A DNA stretch of 64,000 nt from assembly GCA_964344295.1 (NCBI GenBank), contig CAYFMR010000003.1:1-64000 (forward strand). Direction: 5' to 3'. A model generated the notes under the pieces. The model did no database searches. It had not been told where the DNA came from and worked only from the letters and a program-made list of their open reading frames with translations. A program made the translations under genes and the position numbers. Below, in pieces: positions 15,472 to 24,259 of the stretch. This DNA comes from JAAYFJ01 sp964344295 (GTDB lineage: Bacteria > Bacillota > Clostridia > Tissierellales > Peptoniphilaceae). Every line of letters starts with the position of its first letter. Within the stretch, counting starts at the first letter, position 1.

Positions 15472-16920
15472 ATGGCAAACATTAAATTTTTTACCGGAGA
15501 AAACATTCCTTTGGAGCTGCACAAGGTGCGCATTGTCCAAAAACTGCATTTATTACCTGTGGAGGAGCGCTTAGCGAAAATCAAAGAGGCTGGTAGCAAC
15601 ACCTTCCTCTTGGAAAATCGCGACGTATTTTTAGACATGCTCACCGACAGTGGCGTCAATGCGATGAGTGATCGTCAACAGGCGGCGATGCTGATCGCCG
15701 ATGATGCTTACGCAGGATCGGAAACCTTTACTCGTATGAAGGCAAAGCTGGAAGAAATCTTTGGGCTGCCCTTCTTCTTGCCGACACACCAAGGTCGTGC
15801 TTGTGAAAATATTTTGGCGTCAGCGCTGGTCAAACCAGGAGACATCGTACCCATGAACTTCCACTTCACGACGACGAAAGCCCACATCACCCGTGTGGGT
15901 GGCGAGGTGGTAGAACTCTTAGGCGAAAAAGGCTACGAAGTGGCAAGTGATGAGCCATTTAAAGGAGACATGGACGTGGAAGCACTCAAAGCTCTCATTG
16001 ACGAAGTGGGAGCAGATCGGATTCCCTTTGTCCGCCTAGAAGCAGGAACCAACCTCATTGGCGGACAGCCCATTTCCGTAGCCAACATGGAGGCAGTGGC
16101 ACAAGTTTGTCGTGAGGCGGGCATTCTCCTCGTCTTAGATGCCTCCCTGTTGCAAGATAACCTATACTTTATCAAAACACGAGAAAAAGCTTTCCAAGAT
16201 CAAACCATTCGTCAGATTTCCAAAGCGGTGGCCCATCTCTTTGACGTGATTTACTTCTCCGCACGCAAGTTGGGCTTTGGCCGCGGTGGTGGCATCCTGG
16301 TCAGAGACCATGATCTCTTTGTGACCATGCGTGACTTCATCCCCTTATTTGAAGGCTTTACGACTTACGGTGGCATGTCGGTGAAAGAAATGGAGGCCAT
16401 CACGGTGGGGCTGGATGAGACGATGGACGAGGACATGATTTCCCAAGCACCGCAGTTTATCGCATTTATGGTGGAAGAGTTTCAAAAACGGGGTATTCCT
16501 GTTGTGACGCCTGCCGGCGGTCTGGGGGTGCATTTAGACGCCAGCCGCTTCGTGGATCATATTCCCCAAACCGAGTATCCAGCAGGGGCTTTAGCCGCAG
16601 CAATCTACATCGCTTCCGGCGTACGTGGCATGGAACGAGGCACCATGAGTGAGCAAAGAGATGAAGATGGCCATGAGCCCTTGGCAGAGATGGAGCTGGT
16701 CCGATTGGCCTTACCTCGTCGCGTCTTTACCCTATCTCAGGTCAAATACGTCATTGACCGAGTGACCTGGCTCTTTGAAAATCGTCAGCTGATTGGGGGC
16801 TTACGCTTTGTGGACGAACCGAAGACTTTGCGCTTCTTTACCGGTAAGCTGGAGCCCATTGGGGATTGGCAAACGACCTTGGCAAAAAAATTCCGTGAAG
16901 ACTTTGGTGACAGCCTATAA
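15472..16920 (+). CDS. tpl: Tyrosine phenol-lyase-like (tryptophanase family) PLP enzyme
   Basis: This 482-residue PLP beta-eliminating lyase belongs to the tyrosine phenol-lyase/tryptophanase family. Kept residues include PTHQGR (phosphate site), the Asp of LDAS for the pyridine N, and the PLP Lys in SARK. Features that favour phenol-lyase over tryptophanase are TTT after NFHF (Thr124), VRGMERG (Arg381; tryptophanase has VEIG) and LRFFT (Phe448; tryptophanase has His). One active-site Arg (217 in the Citrobacter enzyme) is Leu. The reaction Tyr + H2O = phenol + pyruvate + NH4+ is reversible. Control by a Tyr T-box suggests a synthetic role, which is unusual. GAAAGGTGG precedes the start. Substrate remains unproven. 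Confidence 0.82.
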   Translation: MANIKFFTGENIPLELHKVRIVQKLHLLPVEERLAKIKEAGSNTFLLENRDVFLDMLTDSGVNAMSDRQQAAMLIADDAYAGSETFTRMKAKLEEIFGLPFFLPTHQGRACENILASALVKPGDIVPMNFHFTTTKAHITRVGGEVVELLGEKGYEVASDEPFKGDMDVEALKALIDEVGADRIPFVRLEAGTNLIGGQPISVANMEAVAQVCREAGILLVLDASLLQDNLYFIKTREKAFQDQTIRQISKAVAHLFDVIYFSARKLGFGRGGGILVRDHDLFVTMRDFIPLFEGFTTYGGMSVKEMEAITVGLDETMDEDMISQAPQFIAFMVEEFQKRGIPVVTPAGGLGVHLDASRFVDHIPQTEYPAGALAAAIYIASGVRGMERGTMSEQRDEDGHEPLAEMELVRLALPRRVFTLSQVKYVIDRVTWLFENRQLIGGLRFVDEPKTLRFFTGKLEPIGDWQTTLAKKFREDFGDSL

Positions 16921-16960
16921 AAAAGATTTTTGGACATCAAAGCCCCTTTAAGTCCATTCC

Positions 16961-17005
16961 AAGGACGCGAAGTCGAGGACAAATCCTGGACGTCGCGTCC
17001 TTTTT
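16961..17005 (+). terminator. Rho-independent terminator after the lyase gene
   Basis: AAGGACGCGA (16961-16970) pairs with TCGCGTCCTT (16993-17002), with a smaller inner GTC/GAC helix, followed by a T run. It ends the lyase transcript. Confidence 0.85.
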
Positions 17006-17067
17006 CAAACTTTGTCATATGATAGGCTGCTATTCTCTAAGCGATCAAATCAATTGAGGAGGGGCAT

Positions 17068-17404
17068 ATGAAAAAGGATATTCATTTTAATGGCAGCCAT
17101 CATGATTTTGTCTGTTGCTGGTCATAAGGCTTATATCAATGAAAAAGTGAAAGGTGAGGCGGTGGAACGTGATTGTCCGCCGTTGGTTAAAGTGGCTGGT
17201 ACTGTCTATGTGGATACAGGCTATCAAAACGCCATGGTCACATGTGGCACTGCAGATGGAGAAATCAAAACAACGGTGAAGGAAACAAAGAGACCTGCCA
17301 ATAATGATGAATCAAACTTTGGCAAGGGATACGCCGATCCATTGATAGGCGAAAAGGCCTATTGGCGAGTCGTTTGTGTTTTCCTTCGCCGCCGATTGAT
17401 TTAA
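17068..17404 (+). pseudogene. Frameshifted small secreted protein (SNFGxGY-type)
   Basis: A strong GAGGAGGGG site precedes ATG 17068, but that frame stops after 19 codons. From the five-A run at 17071-17075 the next frame reads KRIFILMAAIMILSVAG, a clear signal/anchor segment, and continues to 17404. The body has VKVAGTVYVDTG, a Cys-Gly-x-x-Asp-Gly-Glu-Ile stretch and SNFGKGY, a pattern I recall from small secreted Firmicutes proteins of unknown function. So a one-base slip in the A run breaks the gene, unless the internal ATG 17090 is used. It may also be a phase-variable tract or an assembly error. The C-terminus (LRRRLI) may be altered. Confidence 0.6.
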
Positions 17405-17467
17405 GTAGCAAGTATAAGATCATGAACGTCTGTCGATTCCATGTGAAGAGAATCAATCTCAAATCAG

Positions 17468-17490
17468 GAGCCCCCTAAGGGCTCTTTTTC
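17468..17490 (+). terminator. Rho-independent terminator
   Basis: GAGCCC (17468-17473) pairs with GGGCTC (17479-17484) across a 5-base loop and is followed by five T residues. It ends the transcript of the small secreted-protein gene. Confidence 0.8.
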
Positions 17491-17791
17491 TCTGCCACAA
17501 TGCAACAAGCGCTCTAAGTGTCACAGACGAAGAGGGATGATGTTGTACCGAGAGTCGAACATATCATTCCATGCATGACACAAGGGCTGCATCCATGGAT
17601 GGTTCGTGATAAGGTAAAAAGCATATGATTGAAGCTTCCCATGAATATGATTGCAGTTCAGGGGCAAAAGGCCCGTTTTCAGTTAATACGAAGGGCTGAA
17701 ATCTGCCAATAAGCGAAATCAACCATAGCGTCTATGTGCGCTTGGGTAAAAAAATTAAGTTTAGGAGACGCAACATAGGCGTAAAAAGGGC
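17491..17791. other. Gene-free stretch
   Basis: About 300 bases with no open frame of useful length, no strong hairpin and no protein similarity I can recognise in either direction. It sits next to the frameshifted gene and may be decayed coding DNA, but nothing shows what it was. Confidence 0.4.
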
Positions 17792-17820
17792 TTTTCAAAG
17801 ACCTAGCCATCTGCTATACT
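17792..17820 (+). promoter_or_regulatory. Candidate promoter of the TrpR-like regulator
   Basis: TATACT at 17815-17820 with a weak -35 (TTTTCA at 17792-17797, 17-base spacing). It is about 110 bases upstream of the regulator's GTG start. Confidence 0.45.
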
Positions 17821-17927
17821 GAACTTATCATACGTTAGCCTTTTAAAGTAAAACTACTTTTAAATAGCACATCGTCAAGGAAGACCTGGCTAAATTAAGG
17901 CTGCCGCAAGCAGAAGGAGGAATAGGC

Positions 17928-18245
17928 GTGCACCATCGATCAAAATTAAAAAATGAACGGACGGACTTTTTGTTTGAAGCGATTTTGTCGTTGGAAACAG
18001 AAGAGGAATGCTATCGTTTTTTTGAGGACATTTGTACCATCAAGGAGATTCAGTCGATTACGCAGCGACTGGAAGTGGCACGATTGCTCATTGATAACCA
18101 GACGTACAACGAAATTGAAAACATGACAGGAGCCAGCACGGCGACCATTAGCCGCATTAACCGTAGTCTGAATTACGGAGCGGATGGCTACGAAATTGTT
18201 TTCAAACGCATGGGGCTATTGCCAAGTGAAGACGGAGAACAATAG
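17928..18245 (+). CDS. yerC: TrpR-like (YerC/YecD family) DNA-binding protein
   Basis: This 105-residue protein has the TrpR-superfamily helix-turn-helix: EECYRFFEDICTIKEI, then VARLLIDNQTYNEIENMTGASTATISRINRSL. YerC in Bacillus sits next to pcrB-pcrA-ligA; here it likewise precedes pcrA and ligA, supporting orthology. Its ligand and target are not established. The start is GTG 17928 after AGAAGGAGG. A hairpin separates it from pcrA. Confidence 0.88.
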   Translation: MHHRSKLKNERTDFLFEAILSLETEEECYRFFEDICTIKEIQSITQRLEVARLLIDNQTYNEIENMTGASTATISRINRSLNYGADGYEIVFKRMGLLPSEDGEQ

Positions 18246-18286
18246 AAGATTGCAAAGGTCGTTAGGCGCCTGAACACAAGGGGAAA

Positions 18287-18332
18287 ACCCGGATGATTTT
18301 TTCGTGGGGGGAAAAGATCATCCGGGTATTTT
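18287..18332 (+). terminator. Hairpin terminator between yerC and pcrA
   Basis: ACCCGGATGAT (18287-18297) pairs with ATCATCCGGGT (18317-18327), with further T/A pairing in the loop, followed by ATTTTGATT. TATAAT at 18349-18354 beyond it is a candidate -10 for pcrA. Confidence 0.7.
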
Positions 18333-18375
18333 GATTTCCAGAATATGGTATAATATGTGCCGAGAGAGGGATGAA

Positions 18376-20574
18376 ATGAACTTATATCAAGGATTAAATG
18401 AAAGACAATTAAAAGCACTTCAACACACAGAAGGGCCGATGTTGATTTTGGCCGGTGCTGGTAGCGGTAAGACTCGCGTCATCACCCATAAAATTGCATG
18501 GCTCATTGAAGAGAAGGGAGTGCACCCCGGTGAGATCCTGGCCATCACCTTTACGAACAAAGCGGCGAATGAGATGAAAGAACGGGTGGGAACGCTACTG
18601 GGACGCCCTGTAGGGTATATGTGGATGGGAACGTTTCACGCCATGGCGGTGCGCATCTTGCGTGGCCATATTGATCGCATCGGTTATGATCGAAACTTTA
18701 GCATCTATGATCGCGACAATCAGATGACAGTGGTCAAGGCGTGTATCAAGGAGCTGGGGCTCAATAAAGACACCATCCGCCCTGGTGCCGTAATCTCCCG
18801 CATCAGTCAGTTAAAGACCCAGCGCATTACGCCGGAGGAGTTTCAAAAAGAAAACCCTTCCTATTATAGCGATGTGATTTTTGGTCAGATTTACGCGCTG
18901 TACTGTGAGAAACTTCGGGACAATATGGCTTTGGACTTTGATGATCTCTTAGAAAAGTGCTTGGAACTTTTGGAGCGAGACGAAGAAGTACGTATGAACT
19001 ACCAAAAGCAGTTTCGCTATGTCTTCGTCGATGAATACCAGGACACGAACCGTGTACAATACGAAATGGTGAAGTTATTAGCTGGCTATCACCACAATCT
19101 CTGCGTGGTAGGAGACGGAGATCAGAGCATCTACGGGTGGCGAGGTGCTGACATCCAGAATATTTTAGATTTTGAAAGGGACTTTCCTGAAGGGAAAACC
19201 ATTTTATTGGAGCAAAATTATCGCTCGACTGGTAGGATTTTAGCGGCAGCTAACGCTGTCATCTCCCACAATACGGAACGACAAAAAAAGACTTTGTGGT
19301 CTGAAAACCCTGAGGGAGATCCGGTGGAGTATTGGGTATTTAACTCAGCGACGGAAGAAGCCTATGCCGTGGGAGATCGCATCCAGGCGTTGCGGTTAGG
19401 AGCATATGACTACGATGACATCGCGGTTTTGTATCGCACCAACGCCCAGAGCCGTCAGTTTGAGGAGGCTTTTATGCGAAAATCCATTCCTTATCGCATG
19501 GTAGGTGGGGTGAGGTTTTACGAGCGCAAAGAAATCCGGGATTTGATAGCCTATTTGACCTTTGTGGCCAACCCCCAGGACACGGTGGCGTTGGAGCGGA
19601 TTTTAAATACGCCGAAACGGGGCATTGGTGCCGTTACGACGGAGAAACTCATGGCTATGGGGGCACAGAATAATGATTACCTGAAGGCGTTTCGGGAGGC
19701 AATGACATCCCAGGCCTTTTCAGCTAAGGTGCGCCACGGTTTGGAAGAGTTTGTGGGAGCTATCGCCTTTGGCCAAGCCGAACACGATGAGCTCACCTTA
19801 GCCGAAGTGGTGGAGGGCGTACTAGAGCGTTCCGGACTGATCCGGGAGTTACGAGAAGAGCGCACAGTGGAAGCGCAGACCCGCATTGAAAACTTATTGG
19901 AATTTATTAACGTAGCGGCCCAATACGAAGAAGAACATGAAAATGCCGAGCTGGGAGAATTTATGGCGTCTCTGTCTCTCTTATCGGACGAAGATAAGAC
20001 AGAAGAAGGAGAGCGCAAGGTCACGTTGATGACCTTACACAGTGCCAAAGGGCTAGAATTCCCCGTCGTCTTTTTGGTCGGTATGGAAGAGGGACTGTTC
20101 CCTTCGAAAATGGCGGAAGACGAGGGTCGGGTGGAAGAAGAAAGGCGCCTTTGTTACGTGGGGATCACCCGAGCCGAAAAACTTCTCGTCCTTTCTGGAG
20201 CCCGTTCTCGCATGATTTACGGGGCTACTCAGTATGCATTACCTAGCCGTTTCATCGAAGAGCTGGGAGATGCCATTCAACCGATGCAGGAAGAGCAGGA
20301 AATACCGGAACATGTCAAGCATACACCGCGAAAAGAAAAATCAGCCATGCCTCGGTTCAAAAGGAGTCATACCTATCAAAAACCGGAGGCTACTGCGCAG
20401 GAAGCGGTGGAATTTCGTGTAGGTGATCGAGTCATTCACGAGACATTAGGAGCGGGAATGATCGTAGGTGCTAAGGAACGCAAAGGAGATATCATCCTCA
20501 CCATCAGCTTTGATGAGGGTGGAGGAGGATTAAAACGATTTATGGCCAGCGGGGCACCGCTGAAGAAGCAGTAG
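18376..20574 (+). CDS. pcrA: ATP-dependent DNA helicase PcrA (UvrD family)
   Basis: This 732-residue SF1A helicase unwinds DNA 3' to 5' in repair and replication restart and removes RecA. Motifs in order: LNERQLKAL (Q motif), Walker A GAGSGKT near 30, TFTNKAANEM (Ia), DEYQDTN (Walker B) near 220, GDGDQSIYGWRGAD (III), QNYRS (IV), VTLMTLHSAKGLEFPVVF (V) and RRLCYVGITRAE (VI). The C-terminal VGDRVIHETLGAG region is a Tudor-like domain that in PcrA contacts RNA polymerase. ATG 18376 fits the family start, with GAGAGGGA upstream. Confidence 0.96.
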   Translation: MNLYQGLNERQLKALQHTEGPMLILAGAGSGKTRVITHKIAWLIEEKGVHPGEILAITFTNKAANEMKERVGTLLGRPVGYMWMGTFHAMAVRILRGHIDRIGYDRNFSIYDRDNQMTVVKACIKELGLNKDTIRPGAVISRISQLKTQRITPEEFQKENPSYYSDVIFGQIYALYCEKLRDNMALDFDDLLEKCLELLERDEEVRMNYQKQFRYVFVDEYQDTNRVQYEMVKLLAGYHHNLCVVGDGDQSIYGWRGADIQNILDFERDFPEGKTILLEQNYRSTGRILAAANAVISHNTERQKKTLWSENPEGDPVEYWVFNSATEEAYAVGDRIQALRLGAYDYDDIAVLYRTNAQSRQFEEAFMRKSIPYRMVGGVRFYERKEIRDLIAYLTFVANPQDTVALERILNTPKRGIGAVTTEKLMAMGAQNNDYLKAFREAMTSQAFSAKVRHGLEEFVGAIAFGQAEHDELTLAEVVEGVLERSGLIRELREERTVEAQTRIENLLEFINVAAQYEEEHENAELGEFMASLSLLSDEDKTEEGERKVTLMTLHSAKGLEFPVVFLVGMEEGLFPSKMAEDEGRVEEERRLCYVGITRAEKLLVLSGARSRMIYGATQYALPSRFIEELGDAIQPMQEEQEIPEHVKHTPRKEKSAMPRFKRSHTYQKPEATAQEAVEFRVGDRVIHETLGAGMIVGAKERKGDIILTISFDEGGGGLKRFMASGAPLKKQ

Positions 20575-20582
20575 GTGATGGC

Positions 20583-22547
20583 ATGGATGAACGAAAGCGT
20601 ATGGAAACGCTGATCCAAGAGATCAAAGCGCACAATATCAGATATTACCAAGATGCTGACCCCACCATATCAGATGCAGAGTATGATGATCTCTTAGATG
20701 AGCTGCGAGCATTGGAGGAAAAGACCCATACTGTCTTGGCTGGCTCTCCGACACAGACGGTGGGAGCACCACCAGAACTGACCCTGACCAGACATCGCCA
20801 TTTGGGTCGACTCTACAGTTTAGATAAGGTGCGTTCCTTTGAAGCCCTGCGAGAGTGGCACCAACGGAATCAAAGACTACTACAGGAAGCGGGCATCCAA
20901 AAGACCCCCAGCTATGCTGTGGAATTGAAGTTTGACGGCCTTACCGTCAACGTGACGTATGATCAGGGGCGCTTGGTGCGGGCCACCACCCGGGGTAATG
21001 GTATGGAAGGCGAAGATATTACAGCTCAGGCGAGGACGATGAAGAACCTGCCGGAAACTATTCCCTATCAAGGGTTAATAGAGGTGCAAGGGGAGGGGTT
21101 AATGCCCTTATCCGCTTTGCAAACCTATAATGAAACGGCAGAGGAACCGTTAAAAAATGCCCGTAATGCTGCGGCTGGGGCCTTGCGCAACTTGGATCTA
21201 AAAGAGGCCAGAAAGCGGCATTTGGTCATATATTGTTACCAAGTGGGGTATGGAGAGGGCCTGTCCTTCTCATCTCACAGTGAAATGATCGCCTTTTTGA
21301 AGGCCCAGGGCCTGCCCGTATTTCCCTATGAAAAGAAAGAGAACTCGATGGAAGAGGTCATTTCCGACATAGAATCCATCGAAACCCTACGTCACACGTT
21401 GGACGTGCTCACAGATGGCGTCGTCATCAAAATCGAGGATTATGCTATGCGAGAAAGATTGGGATTTACGAACCGTTTTCCTCGCTGGGCCATGGCTTAT
21501 AAATTTGCGGCACAGGAATTGGAAACCACTTTACGTCATGTCATCTGGCAAGTGGGTCGCACGGGCAAGCTCACCCCCATTGCCGAAGTGGATCCGGTGG
21601 ATTTTGACGGCGTCTCCGTGACCAGAGCCACCTTAAATAATATTGACGACATCAGGCGTAAAGGGGTCAAAGTGGGAGGAAAAGTGCGTATCAGGCGTTC
21701 AAACGATGTGATCCCGGAAATTTTAGGCGCCTTAGATGATCGAGGGGAAGAAGTCCCCATGCCTACCCATTGCCCGGCCTGTGGCACCGTGGTCGAACGG
21801 GAAGGGGTGCATTTGTTTTGTCCTAACACGCTGAGCTGTCCACCGCAACTGGTCAACAGTATTGTCCACTTTGCCTCGCGAAATGCGATGGACATCGGCG
21901 GTCTGTCTCATAAGACGGCGACTTATCTGGTCGAAAAACTAGGTGTGCGCGAGATCGGCGATGTGTATGAAATGACAGCGGAAGACTGGGCCAAGTTACC
22001 GGGGTTTAAGGAGAAGCGCATCACCAATATGCTAGAGGCGGTGCAACAGAGCAAGAATCCGCCTCTAGGCCGATTTATCTACGCCTTAGGCATGGGCCAT
22101 GTAGGAGAAAAGACGGCGATGGACTTGGCAGGGGCGATGGGAAGCTTTGAAGCCTTGCAGAAAGCGGATATGGCTACACTAGAGGCCATCCCTGATGTGG
22201 GACCTGTGACGGCGAAAAGCATTCACGAGACGCTCAGAGATCCCCATGTGCTAGAAGGACTGGAACGGCTCTTTGCAGCTGGTGTCATGCCACAGCAGGC
22301 CCAGACGCCGCAAGAGAACCTGCCATTGACCGGGCAAATCATCGTGCTCACCGGTACTTTGTCGATGATGGGACGTAAAGAAGCCACCGAAAAGCTGGAG
22401 GCACTAGGGGCTAAGGTGACCGGATCGGTCAGTCAAAAGACCACTCTGGTCATTGCCGGCGCTCAGGCGGGATCGAAATTGGACAAAGCCAGGGAATTGG
22501 GTGTGCCTGTGGGCGATGAAGAAACTTTGAAACAATTGATAAAGTGA
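20583..22547 (+). CDS. ligA: NAD-dependent DNA ligase LigA
   Basis: This 654-residue ligase seals nicks using NAD+. Domains in order: Ia (YYQDADPTISDAEYDDL), adenylation domain with ELKFDG (catalytic Lys near 118), OB fold, four-Cys zinc finger (CPACG, then CPNTLSCP; about 397-423), helix-hairpin-helix repeats, and a C-terminal BRCT domain (LTGTLSMMGRKEA). It starts nine bases after pcrA with only a weak GGTG site, suggesting coupling. The ligA-gatC-gatA-gatB order is typical of Clostridia. Confidence 0.96.
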   Translation: MDERKRMETLIQEIKAHNIRYYQDADPTISDAEYDDLLDELRALEEKTHTVLAGSPTQTVGAPPELTLTRHRHLGRLYSLDKVRSFEALREWHQRNQRLLQEAGIQKTPSYAVELKFDGLTVNVTYDQGRLVRATTRGNGMEGEDITAQARTMKNLPETIPYQGLIEVQGEGLMPLSALQTYNETAEEPLKNARNAAAGALRNLDLKEARKRHLVIYCYQVGYGEGLSFSSHSEMIAFLKAQGLPVFPYEKKENSMEEVISDIESIETLRHTLDVLTDGVVIKIEDYAMRERLGFTNRFPRWAMAYKFAAQELETTLRHVIWQVGRTGKLTPIAEVDPVDFDGVSVTRATLNNIDDIRRKGVKVGGKVRIRRSNDVIPEILGALDDRGEEVPMPTHCPACGTVVEREGVHLFCPNTLSCPPQLVNSIVHFASRNAMDIGGLSHKTATYLVEKLGVREIGDVYEMTAEDWAKLPGFKEKRITNMLEAVQQSKNPPLGRFIYALGMGHVGEKTAMDLAGAMGSFEALQKADMATLEAIPDVGPVTAKSIHETLRDPHVLEGLERLFAAGVMPQQAQTPQENLPLTGQIIVLTGTLSMMGRKEATEKLEALGAKVTGSVSQKTTLVIAGAQAGSKLDKARELGVPVGDEETLKQLIK

Positions 22548-22555
22548 GGGATACC

Positions 22556-22837
22556 ATGGATTATGAAACCATTAAAGCGTTAGCGGATACCATGCGCATT
22601 GACGTGGAAGAAGGAGATCTGCCGACGGTGAAAGCTGAATTGGACGAAATGTTGGACTTACTGGCCAGCTTAAAAGAAGTCAATACCGAGGGTGTTTTGC
22701 CCATGAGCTTTCCCTGTGACATTAAAAATCATTTAAGAGAAGACGTGGAAGCGGAAAGCTTGTCGGTGGATGCCGTTTTACAAAATACGGCTGAAAAGAA
22801 ATACAATTACTTTTCCGTGATTTCCTATGTGGAATAG
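22556..22837 (+). CDS. gatC: Asp/Glu-tRNA amidotransferase subunit GatC
   Basis: This 93-residue protein is the small subunit that wraps GatA and GatB together. It has the family N-terminal helix pair and the MSFPCDIKNHLREDV segment near 53-67. ATG 22556 follows GTGAGGG. The gene lies eight bases after ligA and ten before gatA. Confidence 0.9.
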   Translation: MDYETIKALADTMRIDVEEGDLPTVKAELDEMLDLLASLKEVNTEGVLPMSFPCDIKNHLREDVEAESLSVDAVLQNTAEKKYNYFSVISYVE

Positions 22838-22846
22838 GAGGACGAG

Positions 22847-24259
22847 ATGCAAAAAAAACATACTGTGCTGGAGTTAGCGGCAGATGTTCGTGAAGGGCGT
22901 TTGCCATCAAAAGAAGCGGCTCGAGTAGCTTTAGACACATTAAAACTGAACAATGATCAAACAGGCGCTATACTCGATTTCAGAGAACACGTTCTGGACG
23001 AGGAAGATCGCCAAGGTCCTTTGGCAGGTGTACCAGTGGTTCTAAAAGACAACATGGCTATCGGTGGAGAGAAAATGACCTGTGGTTCTCGGATGCTTGC
23101 TAATTACCGCAGCCCCTTTGACAGCGAGGTCTATGAACGTTTGCGAGATGCTGGAGCGCTCGTGGTAGGCAAGGCCAATATGGATGAATTTTCAATGGGC
23201 TCCACTGGCACTTGGAGTGCCTTTGACCCCGTGATCAACGTGATGGAACCGGAACGGATCCCCGGGGGCTCGTCCTCCGGCTCTGCAGCTGCTGTCGCCA
23301 TGGATGCCGTATCCTTGGCCTTGGGAACGGACAGCGGCGGCGGTGTCAGGGTTCCGGCAGCCGCTATGGGGTTAGCGGGCTTTAAGCCCTCTTATGGCCA
23401 TATCAGTCGCTATGGCGTGGTCGCCACGGCCAATTCGTTGGACACGGTGGGAATCATTGCCAACAATGCGATAGACTGTGCTTTGACCTACGGGGTTTTG
23501 GCAGGACCGTCTACGTTGGATGCCACCGCGGTACGAGAAGACAAACCGGTGTTGCCAGAATGGGTGCAAACGGGGGCTGTGAAAGAACTGAAAGGTTTGC
23601 GCATAGCCATTCCCCAATGGGTGCAAGACCAAGGTGAAGATCCGGTGGTGGAACGTGGTCTGTGGCAGCTAAAAGAATGGTTGGCAAACCGTGGAGTCTT
23701 GGTGGAAACGGTGGATATGCCCTACCAGCCCTATGGCCTGGCAGCCTACTTTGCGCTGGCACAAGGGGAAGGTTCCGGCAGTACCGCTCGCTATGATGGC
23801 TTGCGCTATGGCCACCGCACGGCGCATTATGACAGCATAGATGAGATGTATGCCGCCAGCAGATCCGAAGCTTTGGGAATGGAAGTAAAACGACGCATTC
23901 TCATGGGAGCTCATGTCCTATCTTTGGCGGCTGTGGAAGAAACTTATGGCCAAGCACAAAAGGTGCGTCGCCTCATAGCTGAGGAACTGGATCATGTATT
24001 TGCAGAATACGATGCCGTACTGTTGCCGACGATGATGACTTTGCCCCATGCTGTAGACGAAGTGAAGACGTTGTCAGAACTGTATGCGTTAAATGGGACT
24101 ACCGTATTAGCGAACTTAGCAGGAATACCTGCCATCACTTTGCCGATGCCGGCCATGGGGGATGTGGTGGGTATGCAATTGATGATGCAGCAACATCATG
24201 ACTTGGATTTGTTATGGCTTGCCCATACGGTGGAAGAGGTGATCAAGGATGAACTATAA
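22847..24259 (+). CDS. gatA: GatA, amidase subunit with missing nucleophile Ser
   Basis: This 470-residue amidase-signature protein normally hydrolyses glutamine and channels ammonia to GatB, which amidates Glu-tRNA(Gln) or Asp-tRNA(Asn). Lys67 (VVLKDN) and cis-Ser142 (PGGSSSGSAAA) of the Ser-cisSer-Lys triad are present. The nucleophile motif, normally DTGGSxRxPA, reads DSGGGVRVPA, so Gly166 replaces the Ser. Spacing is conserved against Staphylococcus GatA (75 and 24 residues between the three positions), so this is a substitution and not misalignment. The subunit may serve as scaffold for an ammonia-fed GatB. AGGAGG precedes the start. It overlaps gatB by 11 bases. Confidence 0.93.
   Translation: MQKKHTVLELAADVREGRLPSKEAARVALDTLKLNNDQTGAILDFREHVLDEEDRQGPLAGVPVVLKDNMAIGGEKMTCGSRMLANYRSPFDSEVYERLRDAGALVVGKANMDEFSMGSTGTWSAFDPVINVMEPERIPGGSSSGSAAAVAMDAVSLALGTDSGGGVRVPAAAMGLAGFKPSYGHISRYGVVATANSLDTVGIIANNAIDCALTYGVLAGPSTLDATAVREDKPVLPEWVQTGAVKELKGLRIAIPQWVQDQGEDPVVERGLWQLKEWLANRGVLVETVDMPYQPYGLAAYFALAQGEGSGSTARYDGLRYGHRTAHYDSIDEMYAASRSEALGMEVKRRILMGAHVLSLAAVEETYGQAQKVRRLIAEELDHVFAEYDAVLLPTMMTLPHAVDEVKTLSELYALNGTTVLANLAGIPAITLPMPAMGDVVGMQLMMQQHHDLDLLWLAHTVEEVIKDEL

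Noticed and set aside
15472..16920. Naming the lyase a tryptophanase
   Set aside because: The MERG and LRFFT residues and the Tyr T-box favour tyrosine phenol-lyase; tryptophanase has VEIG and a His at the second site.
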